DNA from: Aquanectria penicillioides
Lineage: Eukaryota > Ascomycota > Sordariomycetes > Hypocreales > Nectriaceae
NCBI GenBank assembly: GCA_003415625.1
Contig: PYIU01000009.1
Coordinates: 930,001 to 994,000, forward strand
Direction: 5' to 3'
DNA length: 64,000 nucleotides
This document shows, piece after piece, positions 48,609-59,599 of this stretch. Made by a program: the position numbers and the translations under genes. Every line of letters starts with the position of its first letter. The stretch's first letter is position 1. Below the pieces are notes generated by a model. It made no database searches. It saw nothing but the letters and a program-made list of their open reading frames with translations, and had not been told where the DNA came from.

Positions 48609-50560
48609 CTAATCCATCACTGCCTCCTCGCCCGCATGGTCTTCCGTGTCCATGACGTCGAGCACTTCGTCCATCTCCGCCTCTGTCGCCTCCAGGCCCT
48701 CCGAGCTCATGAGCTTGTTATCCTTATCCTCGGCTGCAAAGGGGGAAAAGTGGTCAGAGGCATGCAGGCTCGTCTCGTGCAAGGATACGACTTACTTCGG
48801 GGCTCCACGAGGAGGTTTTCTTGGACCTCGCAATCGGTCAACACGGAATTGGCACCGATAACGCAACGCTTTCCCAAGATGCACCGTGTCAGCTTGCATC
48901 CTTTACCAATAGTCACACCTTCCATGAGGAGACACTGCGACAACTTGGCCCCCTCGTTAATCTGCGAATTGGCTCCAACCACGCACTCTTTAATGGATGT
49001 CTTCTCCTCAACAGTGACATTTTCTGCAATTAGACTGTCTTGTTTAGTAATAGTCGTACGGGGCTTCACGCCTTCCGGATAAGCAACTTTTCTTGCGTGG
49101 GCAAACGGTGATGCACCCTCGGGACCAGTCTCTTCGAGAGGAGGGAGCTTAGCTAGCTGCAGTGAGATGGCAAGCAGCAACTGTGCCGTATCCACGCGTC
49201 GAATAACTGGTGCAGAAGGTTGACTCGAATGGATATAGGCAAGGATCGGCGGCACGTCGAACTTGGTTGGCTTCTTTGGCGAGACTTGCTTTTCTTCTGA
49301 GCCGCTCGACTCGGCGGCTTCGGCTCCGACCAACGCACTCTCTGCAGTGTTTGATTGTCCAACAGGGCTGGATTCCCCGGGGATGAGGAGTCGTCCAGGG
49401 GGTCTTCTACCTCATCATCCACTCGACCATAGCTACAAACCGACTGCATCTTGAGCTTCTCAGCCAAACCAGATTGCCAACCAGCCTTTGCCCACCATCC
49501 GATCACGTCCTCGCCGATACTTTCCAGCCGTTCGTTCTCCTTGATGAAATCCAACACCCATCGAGGGAAGATATAAATGTGGGCATCTCGGTGGGTGGTG
49601 AACATTCGAATGCGAGGATGGGCTCTCAAGAGACCGTGTCGGACTGGAAGGCCTTTCTTGTCCTCTGTGAGATCATTCAGAGAGTCTGTAGGCATGGAGT
49701 AGACCACATTGGAAAGATTCTGGAACAATGAACCCTTGGGAGGAGTAGCAGGAGATGATGGTAGAGGGGCCGTCGCAACAAAATCGGTATTTTCTCCTTT
49801 GACCGGGTTGTCGTCTTGGTATTATACCACACTCCAAGTCCCCCACTGTGGAGGGATCGATGTCCGTTGGACAGCCTAGCAGTGCCCAACAAATCGGTAA
49901 GACTTGCAGACTTGACCATCCATGACTGTACAAGCTTCTCTCCTCCAAGTTCACATACCAGGTCACACGGGAGGACGATGAAGTCGCCTGTGACAAGTTC
50001 TCTGACCTCTGGTAGCCTGAGAATATCGGCTGTTCCAGTGTTTTGATTGAGGTCTGCAGGGGCCAAAATGTCAGGCCGAGGCAAAGGAAGAGCAGTCAAA
50101 AAAGGGTTGGTGTTGAGAGCGGTTGTGATGGCTGCCGAAGCTGTAGGAGGGCAGATCAAGGTAATGCCTGCTCGTAGTTAGCATCGTCCTGAAGGTAAAT
50201 ATATTCTCCAAGGCAGTTTCAAAGATCCTAGGTCAATAGAAGATTGAAATTAATGTAAAGGTGAGCTTCGAAAAAAGACAAAAAATATAGTCATATAGAT
50301 ATAATAGCGGAATGTTCCAACAAGTAACATATCTTGGAAGCGGATCATTGAAAACAGGGTATTGGTGGGGTTGACTCACTCGTAACTCCCATTCGATAGC
50401 AGAAGTCAATGGGATACCAAACCATTGGACGGTTCGCGATCGGGAGAAGCGCTTTGGGGTTCTCATCAGGATTGGATGTGAAAGTCGGGAAGGACGAGCC
50501 TGGCCCGCAAAGGATGAGGGCTTGAAGCCCGGTTGAGGGCATTGAGACAGCGTGGGGCAT
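48609..50560 (-). CDS. Translation initiation factor eIF2B, gamma subunit (two one-base frameshifts)
   Basis: Three exons, 50560-50380, 50167-48796 and 48733-48609, with introns of 212 and 62 bp (GTGAGT and GTAAGT donors). The N-terminal nucleotidyltransferase-like domain shows LQALILCGPGSS, then NPKALLPIANRPMVWYPI, DFCYRMGVT and ITLICPP. The C-terminal half has left-handed beta-helix hexapeptides (SLIAENVTVEEKTSIKECVV, ANSQINEGAKLSQCLLMEG). The protein ends in an acidic tail. This is the gamma subunit of the eIF2 guanine-nucleotide exchange factor, a component of the general translation and amino-acid-starvation response. The frame breaks near 49812 and near 49375-49382; adding one base at each gives exactly 1680 nt (560 codons). 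An essential gene with two single-base gaps points to consensus error. Confidence 0.88.
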
Positions 50561-51233
50561 GGTGATGAGTGAAACTGAACCTGTGAATCGGCTGTAGCTG
50601 TGCCCCTATGGGGTATGAGCCCCTGGAATTTCGCCGTAAAAGAGCAAAAGGTGGGTTAGGGCTATTCAGTTGCCTAACTGGTGCTCGAATGTAGTGTTCG
50701 TAGGCTCTCTTTGAGAGTTTGAGTCGATTTCACAGGCTTGACTGCGAAGAGTCACCACAAAACATCCACCAAGACGCCAAAAAGATGATGAGTCCCACAT
50801 GTGGCTGGTGGGCTGATTTCAGCCACAGCGGATCCATTCACCTGTCACGTGCCACTTCTTCCCCTCGGCGCGGATAATTTGTTACTCCTCGCTCCCCTGC
50901 CAATCAGCCCCTGAGCTACAATCGGACCTCGGGTGCTGACTGGGTTGCTGGGGGATGATACCTCAGCTCCACCTTGTTGTTGACGATAGTGATACCAGCC
51001 ACCGCGACTCAAACGACGAGCCGAAGCCAGCCACAGGCATCCCTTCTCAACGCAACGCCGCGACGACGACGTCTGTCAAGGACACGGACACGGTAATCGA
51101 GTTCAATTAAGGACAAAATCGACGCATATCCACACGACGACGCGAACGAGGGTATCACACCCACTGCCGCCCGCCGCCGAGCTGCCGCCGGCGCCCTCCC
51201 CTCCACCTAGCAATGCGACAGCGAGTTGCGTAA
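50561..51233. promoter_or_regulatory. Divergent promoter region, eIF2B-gamma and Pex22-like
   Basis: A 673-bp shared upstream region between two housekeeping-type genes transcribed away from each other. No consensus TATA box is obvious, as is common for such genes. Confidence 0.4.
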
Positions 51234-52569
51234 ATGTCGCCCGATCACGGATCGTCGCGTTCGCGACGAGGAGTTTGGAGCCACTGGGTGCCGCTTGCTG
51301 TCACGCTCACGGTTGCGACCGTGGGTGTCGCAGCTTGGGTATGGAGCCAGCGAAAAGACGAGGATGAGGAAGCCGAACATGTGCCAGGCTTGGACTACGA
51401 CAACCACGATTATGCCAGAGATCATCAAACTGAGGATTCGAGAGACCTCGAGTCTCCGGAGAAGCCTCCACGACCAGACGAACAAACCCATGGCTTGGCA
51501 CATGTGGAAGAAGAGGAAGCTGTTGGCACCGGATGGGGCACCCGAATGTCTGGCGCATTGCGACGAACCCCCAGCCCGCAGCAGTTTTTTGACTCAACTG
51601 GCAAGACTGTTGCCGCTGGCGTTGCTGCAGCTAGTGCAGTCATGGGCAAGGCTCTAGCCTCCATTCGTGAAGAGGACAAGAGCCCCTACCGTGAAAACAA
51701 CCCTTGGTCTGAGGAAGCCGATGCGAAGCAAGAGCGGGCTCCTCCCACGCCTGCATCCCCTTCTACCATCATTGGTGGAAAGAAGCGCAAGACAGTGGCT
51801 ATTGTTGTGTCTGCGGACTCTCAGGATTCTTTCGAGGATGACGATGGATTCCATGAACACGCCGTAAGTACCAACCGTAGCTGATTTCTCTGTTCTGTCT
51901 GCTAATATGCCATCACAGTCCATTCTGTCCCACATCCCTCGACACAATGATTTCTCCAACATCAAGTTGTTTGTTTTGATTTATGCCCCAGGTTTGAAGG
52001 ATACGACCACGGATGCTGCCACTAGTAACCTTCCGCCTCCTTCGCTCAGCTCTTCATTTTCTAACATTGGTCACGATCAAGTTACGCCCGGCGAAGAATC
52101 CAAAAACCCCTTGTAAGTGCCAACTCCTTCAAATCTCGAACGCCGTTGCTAACCTTTTATTCTTTTCAGGTCTTCGTCAAACCCTGCGTTCAACGCTGTC
52201 TACTCCGAAGCGCTGGGACTTGTTGAGAAGGAAACCATGGTTCTTCCGTTTACCACGCCTAACGGCCACGTCCATATTCTCCGTCATTTGCAGCCAGAGG
52301 TCATCTATCTTCAGGAGTCGCTTTCTGGCGAAGATGGTAGTATCATCACCAGCCTCCAAACCTGGCTTCGCCATGACGTCATCCTCGTTGTTGGAGCTAA
52401 TGGTGGTTCCGGCGGCCTTGCTGATAGTGAGTCTGAGGCTGAGAGAGCCGGAAAGACTGAATTATGGTGGCAGAGAACAGAGCGGGTTGGACGAGGTCGA
52501 GGCGTGGTTGTGGTGGATGGCATGCGTGTTAGTGACGACTGGACGCGCCGGGTTCAGGGCCAGGAGTAA
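51234..52569 (+). CDS. Probable peroxin-22-like membrane protein
   Basis: Exons 51234-51863, 51919-52112 and 52170-52569 (introns 55 and 57 bp) give a clean 407-residue protein. A short basic N-terminus is followed by one transmembrane segment (HWVPLAVTLTVATVGVAAWVW, residues ~17-37). After that come an acidic linker and a globular domain starting KRKTVAIVVSADS and continuing ILSHIPRHNDFSNIKLFVLI and VLPFTTPNGHVHILRHLQPE. Filamentous-fungal Pex22-like proteins have this layout: an N-terminal peroxisomal membrane anchor exposing a domain that recruits the ubiquitin-conjugating enzyme Pex4 for Pex5 recycling. The identification is from architecture and remembered sequence, so it is moderate; an unrelated anchored protein is the alternative. 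Confidence 0.65.
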
Positions 52570-53195
52570 GGGCCGACACGGCTTTTAACGAATCTGGCGG
52601 AAGATACCATGAGGCTTGTTATTTAGTACATGAGTAGTATAGTTGGAAATACGGGTCAATTGAAGGGTTCGCTTTTGCTTCACTTGGAAAATGGCGATTC
52701 TGTTTTAGTCACCTGTTCCAGCTTACAACGTGGTGCTGCCAAAAGGGTACTTTCTTTCCTCTCACGCGATCACGTGACATGACCCAGTGTGCTCTGCGGC
52801 CTCAGGCCAGGGGCCACACCCGTGATGCGGCGACACTCGATGTGCAGCATCAACTAACGTCAACTCCACGCCCATCGCGCGATCATCGTGCGCTTATGAT
52901 TGTGTATTTCGCACTAATCTCATATCTTTCCATGGATACCCGCTACCCTTTCTAATCCCCGCAGTGTTGAACGACCGGCACTTCTTCATTCACCTCGGCT
53001 TCTCCGCATAACGACGTGCGACAAAGTCAACCTACGCCCCCCATCCGACCTGGGCCTCTGTGTCGCGCCATTGCGAAGTCGATTTCGATGTTTGCGCCAT
53101 AAAGTGTCAATTTGGCTGCAATCGAGCGGATCGAGAAAGATTGTGAAGACGGATACCCATTTGCTGCGCTACCCGCGCAGCGCCATCCCGACACC
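52570..53195. other. Intergenic and Spt20 leader
   Basis: It holds the 3' end of the Pex22-like gene and the upstream region of spt20. The frame of Spt20 stays open for 28 codons before the chosen ATG, but without an ATG. No other gene is seen. Confidence 0.5.
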
Positions 53196-55670
53196 ATGGC
53201 GCCTGTTGGACCCGTTGTCCATCACAGTGCCTCCAACAAAATCAAACGACCTATCCCGGCGGGGATCCAGACGAATGGGGCTACCCCTTTGATGAAGAAC
53301 TCACCATCTCCCTCCATGTCGACCAAGAAACCCCCATTGAGCGCGAAACAACCACCCCATTCAGCAAGCGATCGGGCTATCACCGCGTCGACCGTACGAC
53401 CAGTCAACCGAGTTCGTCGGGAAACCTCTCAAGCTTTGGGACGGCATTCGAGGAACAGCGCTGGGCTGCGCTCGGCGTCACTGGCAGCCGATACGACAAC
53501 TCATGATAGAGAACCCCCGCCTTATGGTATAGTCTTGAACTCGACATGCAGCAATGCACAGGTAGCCTAATATTTCTCGCAGTTGTCACAGACTCATATA
53601 TCCTAAAGAAGCATGCCGGGAGCCCTCCGTCGCTCATTGTCCACATGCACCCTACCCATTTCCGATTCGACAACCAGGACGGCATGTTCCAATACAAGTC
53701 ACCCATGAAGCTCTTCCTCGACCATGTCCGAAGTCGCACCATCCCCCATGACCTTCTTTCATACTTCATGGAAGGCGGAGTACCATTCTACGATGGCTGC
53801 CTCATTGTGCAAGTTCATGATCATAAATCTGTTGTCCAGAAAAAGGACGTCAGCAAACCGGCCTCGACAACCAGCACCGTGGTAGCATCGTCGATCCACA
53901 ATTATAACCAGTGCTTGACACCCTCTCCTTACGTGCCGTTTCCCAAGGAGAGCTTGTCAAGCACAGACGCCACCGTTAAAGCTGAGGAAGAATTGAAGGA
54001 GAAGGTGCAAGAAGAAAAGGACAAGGAGAACGTTCAATCTGAAGCACAAAAATCCAAGACCCCTAAAAAGCCCAGAATCTTCACCGTCGTCCTTCACCCC
54101 ACACCCGAAAGCCTGCAGATGGATCTCCTCATCAAGGCGTCGACCCCAAGAGGATCAAGCGACAGTGGTATGGGTCTGATTCCACCGTCTACCCCGATAT
54201 CCTTGGTTCCTCCAACTCCGACTGCCACCAGCATGCCACCACCAGCTAAGCGCCAAAAACGGGAGAAGATGGAATTAGATGGAAGCAATATTCATGAAGC
54301 AGAGGGTCATATTTTACTAGCGACAAATGCGCCCTTGATGTTGGAACCCACGAAAAGCGCAGAGGAGACTATTGCTCTCATCGAGGCGATGTCCCATCCC
54401 AAACACTCTGACCCACCACCGCAGCCCAAGACCCGCAAGAGGACCGTGGCTGAGATGGCGGCTGACGAGGCGGCGGCAGCAGAGCAAGAACGCTACATGC
54501 TCGTCTTGGATGAACGCTTGTCGTCCAACGTTTCCGGGGCTCAGAGTGGTGGAGCAGCTGATGGAGATGCTCAAACTGGTGCGGCAACATTCGAGCCTAG
54601 ATTTGAGCGCTTCAAGGTCATTGAAGATATTAAACGGGAGCATGCGGAGAAGAAGGAGCAAGAGAAGATCAAACAACAAGAAAACGACCGAAGGTTGCAG
54701 CAGCAAAGACAGCAACAGCAAGAAGCGTTACTAGTTGCCCAGAGACAACAGGCACAACAAGCTGCAGAACAAGAGCGAGCTAGGCGGGAGGCTGCGGCAA
54801 GGGAGGCCGCCGCACAGCGACAAGAAGCACAACGACAGGCTCAGGCTCAGGCTCAGGCCCAGGCTCAAGCCCAGGCCCAGGCTCGCGCAACAGCTGCTGC
54901 GACAACAAGCAACCAGAACACTCAGCGACAAAATATGGCCCAACCCCAGCATGCCCATCCCGTGCAAAACGGACCCATTCCGACCAGCATGGCCAATGGA
55001 GCGACAAACGCGACATCTGCACCTGTGGCCAACGGGATGCCCGCCCAAGCACAACCACGCTTCCAAACCCAGATTGCACAACCACCTGCCTCCTCGCCGG
55101 TTGCCAGACAGGGAACGCCTCAAAATATGTCCTCTCCTATGGTTGGAAGTGTACCTATGCAACAAACCAACTCTGGTGTGGCGGCTAGTCCTCCCCGGCC
55201 TTCTTCGGTTGTCCAGAACCATCCGATGTCGGTGCCCATGGCACATAACATGTCATCTCGTGGAAGTCAGCAGAGCCATCCTTCTGGTACCCCCGGATGC
55301 CCAATTCCACGCCCCAAATACCTCATGGCACACCTATTAACAGGCCTGCGATGGCTGCCACTCCTCGCATGACCCAGGCCAGCCCACCACCGAACATGAT
55401 GGCACAGAACTCGCAGATGGGTCAGGCACAAGCCATGATGATCAATAACCAAGCTATGAACCAGGCCAACCCGCAGCTCATTGCTCAAATGGCAGCGCAG
55501 CAACGTGCAATTGCACAGCAGCAGCAACTAGTCGCCATGCAAAATGGAGTTGCTACCGGCAACATGAATGGCCAGGCGATGTCACCTCAGCAGCAGCAGC
55601 AGATGATGCAGATGATGCAGCGACAGATGATGCTACAACAGCAGCAGCAAGCACAACAGGCACAGCAAGC

Positions 55671-55713
<43 letters not shown>

Positions 55714-56367
55714 CAACAACAACAAGGTGGCATGATGAACCAGCAACAGCTTGCTCAGCAGTATGCTCAGCAACTGCAAAACATGCAAGGAAACCAAATG
55801 CGCCAGATGACGCCTCAAATGCAAGCCCAGCTACAACAACAAATGGCCAGGATGAGTCAGATGGGTGGCCAGATGGGCAACCCAATGCAGCGACAAGTTA
55901 GCGGTCAAATGATGAATGGTAACAATATGAACCTGCAAGCACTTGCAGCATTGCAGCAACAGCAGCAAGCACAGCAGCAGCAAGCGCAGCAGCAACAAGC
56001 TCAGCAGCAACAAGCGCAACAAGCGCAACAGCAACAGCAACCTCAGCAACAGATGGGCGTCAATCCTGTGCAAGTCCAGATCCAGAACCAAGCCAGGATC
56101 TTGTATCAAAAGATGCTACAAACCCTCGCCGCTAAGCACGGAGGACTGGACCGCATCCCCCAAGAAATCATGGACAAGGTCAAGCAAACATCGGTGGTAC
56201 AGGCTCAACAACTGGTGCAACAGAGCATTGCACAGCGTAGGGCGCAGCAGCAGATGTTGATGCAGCAACAACAGCAGCATCAACAACAGCAGATGCAGCA
56301 GATGCAGCAACAACAAATGCAACAAATGCAGGGGATGAACGGAATGATGGGGCATCAGGGGATGTGA
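53196..56367 (+). CDS. SAGA complex subunit Spt20 (one-base frameshift)
   Basis: Exons 53196-53526 and 53583-56367 (56-bp intron, TTCTCGCAG acceptor). The conserved Spt20 domain follows the intron: [70 protein letters not shown] Lys/Glu coiled-coil-like stretch (around residues 460-540) leads to a very long Gln/Met/Ala-rich tail with CAG and CAA runs (notably 55660-55735). Spt20 holds together the SAGA histone-acetyltransferase coactivator. In the C5 run at 55290-55294 the frame breaks; one more C gives 3117 nt (1039 codons) and continues [14 protein letters not shown] homopolymer consensus error is the likely cause. The start is the first ATG in the open frame; an upstream exon cannot be excluded. 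Confidence 0.9.
55660..55735 (+). repeat. CAG/CAA polyglutamine tract in spt20
   Basis: CAG and CAA codons run almost without a break and encode a polyglutamine segment; further CAG/CAA-rich stretches lie at 55950-56045 and 56250-56330. Confidence 0.92.
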
Positions 56368-57164
56368 GCACGCTTGGTTGGAGAGGAGCCAGGCTTGGGC
56401 GGTGTTGATGAAACGATAGAGAGCCAGCCGTGGAGGGGGTTTGGAGTTTTAGGAGAAGGCACCTTTTGTGATTACGCATCGGTTATCAAGTTTGGGCATG
56501 AATGTTTTATACCCCGCAGAATTCTTTCGAGTCAGGACAGGGATATTTCACGGATGCGTTTCTTTGGGGGTTTTTTTTGGTCATTAATGTCAAGGTGAAG
56601 CGTCAACGGTCATGCATGGTGTTGAGGGATCAGACTGGGAAACGGTGTATTATAGCAACAAGTTGTACAAGGAGCGAACGACTTGCTGAATTGCTGCTGA
56701 ATTGCTGCTGAATTACCATGTCCACTGTCGCATGCCTCAACCTTTACGTCGGTGCCTATGGTCGGCGCGAAACTCCACAACGTCGCAACTACTGATGCCT
56801 AGCCTATTTGAGGAGCCATGAAATGTGATGGGAAATGAGATGAAGGGTGGTGTAGGCACTGTAGGCCATACGCGACCACTAGGGGTCACGTGCGCCAGTC
56901 GTGTGCCGGTGCATGATGACACAACCGCCGAGTTGGGAAGCTTGCCCATGGCTCTCCCAAACCCGTGATAGCTCCAGGCAAACGTGACCAGTTCATCAAC
57001 CGTCCCTTCAGCGGCACCACGCGGATATTCTCACGACACTTCCTTCATTGAGCAAACATAACACTCCCGATACGATTCCTGACAATCCGCTTCGCCCATT
57101 TTATCGGCTGTGACAGCCAACGACAGCCTTATCGCCCTCCGTCCTCCCCGAATAGTCCATCCCA
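56368..57164. other. Intergenic, spt20 3' end to atg27 promoter
   Basis: It contains a short tandem (gaattgctgct, repeated near 56689-56712). No gene is seen. Confidence 0.5.
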
Positions 57165-58345
57165 ATGCATCGGCCGCAATTATCCGCACTTCTCCTCCCC
57201 CTTCTGGTCACTCCAGTGCCAGCTCTGGCTTCGCTAGCATGCGAAAACATTCGGATTGATGGCCACAGCTTTGATCTGTCGAAGCTGGGTGGGCCGCATT
57301 CCGTGGTCACGACAAAATACGAAGCAAGCCCTCCCAAGCATTACAACACGACATACACGCTTGACATCTGCAAGCCCCTGAAGAAGAGCGGAGACTCGAA
57401 GAAGGACCAAGAATGCCCAAATGGCACCAGAGGTAACCACCAACTTCCGGTGTTGGATGAACAGATGTTAACAGGCACCAGTGTGTGCTCTCACGCGCTA
57501 TCTCCAAGATGAGACCGATACCATCTGGAGAGTCAACGCGATAGCAGGAAACCTAGAGAACGTCGGCGGCACCCAGTTCGAGTATAGCGCGACGCGGCTG
57601 AAGACGAGCGACTCTACCGGGGACGCGAAGAAGGAGGGTCTTCGGTTGGTTCTCAAGGGTGGCAGATACCCTCTCAACACCAACGGTCGAGAGCAGAGAG
57701 CCGTTGTTGAATTTATCTGCGATCGCAACAGGACCGGAACTGAAGGCGAGTGGGAATCGGAAGACAAGTACGAAAAAGGCTCGAAATTGCGAATCCGCGA
57801 CGAGGAGAAAAAGGAGGATGACAAGAAGGATGGTGACGACAAGAAGGAGGGCGATGACAAGAAGGAGGATGACAACAAGGACGGCGGCAAGGACGAGGGA
57901 GAATCCACCAAGGAGCACCAGCTGAAGAACCCTGATGCTGCTCTTGTTTGGGACAGCTACGCCCTTGAAAAGGACGTCGATGTCCTGCGCTTGACTTGGT
58001 ACACGAAATACGCCTGTGAGAGCCGAGATGAAAATGGCAGCGACGAGGACCCCAGCGGATCCCACTGGGGCTTCTTCACTTGGTTCATCATCATGTAAGT
58101 CTTGGAACCTCGGCACATCTGGCAGAAGCACACACTGACATGACTCTAGCGCATTCCTCATCATCGCTGCCTACCTAGTGTTCTCCAGCTGGTTGAACTA
58201 TAATCGCTACGGAGCCCGAGGCTGGGATCTGCTCCCTCACAGCGACAGCATTCGTGACATTCCTTATCTCATGAAGGATTGGATTCGTCGAGTCTTGAAC
58301 ACTGTTCAAGGCACCGGTAGCCGTGGCGGTTACAGTGCCGTTTGA
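57165..58345 (+). CDS. atg27: Autophagy-related membrane protein Atg27
   Basis: Exons 57165-57432, 57482-58094 and 58150-58345 give 358 residues. A signal peptide (about residues 1-23, ending ALAS) precedes a lumenal domain with spaced cysteines: LACENIRIDG, TLDICKP, QECPNGT, VCAL, EFICDR, KYACES. A Lys/Asp/Glu-rich insert (~205-245) lies between the conserved halves. One transmembrane helix (~285-305) is followed by a cytosolic tail ending GYSAV, which includes a tyrosine-type sorting signal. Atg27 cycles among Golgi, endosome, vacuole and the Atg9 compartment and supports Atg9 vesicle supply. Intron 1 is only 49 bp and must use the second of two CAG acceptors to keep frame. The gene is intact and the family match (mannose-6-phosphate-receptor-like fold) is good. 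Confidence 0.88.
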
Positions 58346-59599
58346 CGGGGATGTAAAGGTGGTTCTTTTCTTCTGTCATTTGTTTGAGTCGAGGTGAAGA
58401 GATTACTGGCGAATAACCATGCCGCCCTGGGGTCGGAGCACTGGAAGTAACGTGAGGGCATCTCCGCTTTCGCGGTCGATCAGTCCGATAAGTGACTGAA
58501 ATACGACCCCATTTTATCAACATTGTGTAGGGATGTGCAAAGATAGGGATTTTGCGGTGGAACCAGCCGTCGATGGACTAGGCATTACAGGAAGGTTGAC
58601 ACAGGGATAGGCTCCATGTTAGACGGGAGGTGTTTTTGGAAGACCAGTGGCCAGTGCCATTGGCTTGTATACTAATGCATGTATCTTGAATATCGCAACA
58701 AGAAAGTTTTGCGACGTGATGATTTCCCTCTTTGTAATGTGTTTAGTATTATGAGACTGCAAGGCGGAAAGAGTTTACACGTATGTTGCGACTTCTCGCC
58801 CAGCAACCACCTCAGTGTATTTCCCGCACCTAGCCAGTTCTAAACGCGTGGCTTAGATAGTTTATGCGTCACTAGGCTCAACAAACTGGTAATTGCTGCG
58901 GGAATTCTCGGGAAGACATATCCATAGAGGCCCATGTATGCTGGATATGGGAAGCAGTCGAGGCATACAAGCCTGCTCCCTGAGCATATCCGTGGGCTTG
59001 GTGGGTTTCGTGGCGCTGGCGGATAGTCCTAGTTCAAGGTAGCACACCAATGAGCATCTCGGGACATTGGTTTGACTCCATGGTTAACATCGCATAGGCG
59101 ATGCTTAATTCACATGGCTTCCATTTTAAGGAGCAGTAATTACGAAATTGCTCGGCAGTGTCATGGCCTAATGCAATCGGCCCAGGAGGGTATGGTGGGG
59201 GTTTTAAGACATCAGCAGCTGTGACTCTTGCCTCTCAACAAAAGACGCAGAAAAGAGGAAATTCCAAGAGGATTGGAACGATGTCGGGCAATTGATGAAT
59301 CGAGTCAGCGCCCTTTCTTTCGTTGGACTGTTGTGCGCCCTTGGTTTGACAATCGGAATACCCTGGTCTGCAGGGAAATAGACGGAGCTGTGACTGTGTA
59401 GCTTGGTGGGATGAGCCAGAGCTAAACAACAAGTGACGCACCGGGTGCGATAGCGGAGTGTTATCGATAACCAAGTTCAAATATTCTCCACGCCCACCCC
59501 TCGAAACTTATAAACCGCCCACCTCTCCCGTAGAGCCCTCACCACCACTCCAACTTACTATCTCGCCCAAAGCCCACGCGGTGATCATCATCCGAAACC
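58346..59599. promoter_or_regulatory. Upstream region of the arginine-pathway gene, with TGACTC cores
   Basis: It holds the atg27 3' end and the upstream region of acetylornithine aminotransferase. Gcn4/CPC1-type cores are at 59073-59078 (TGACTC), 59222-59227 (TGACTC) and 59302-59307 (GAGTCA). A palindrome GTTATCGATAAC lies near 59460 and a TATAAA near 59509, 90 bp before the start codon. This layout is typical of cross-pathway control, but the sites are half-consensus and were not tested. Confidence 0.4.

Noticed and set aside
51234..59599. A dedicated gene cluster of Pex22-like, Spt20, Atg27 and arg8
   Set aside because: These are unrelated housekeeping genes; adjacency alone gives no functional link.
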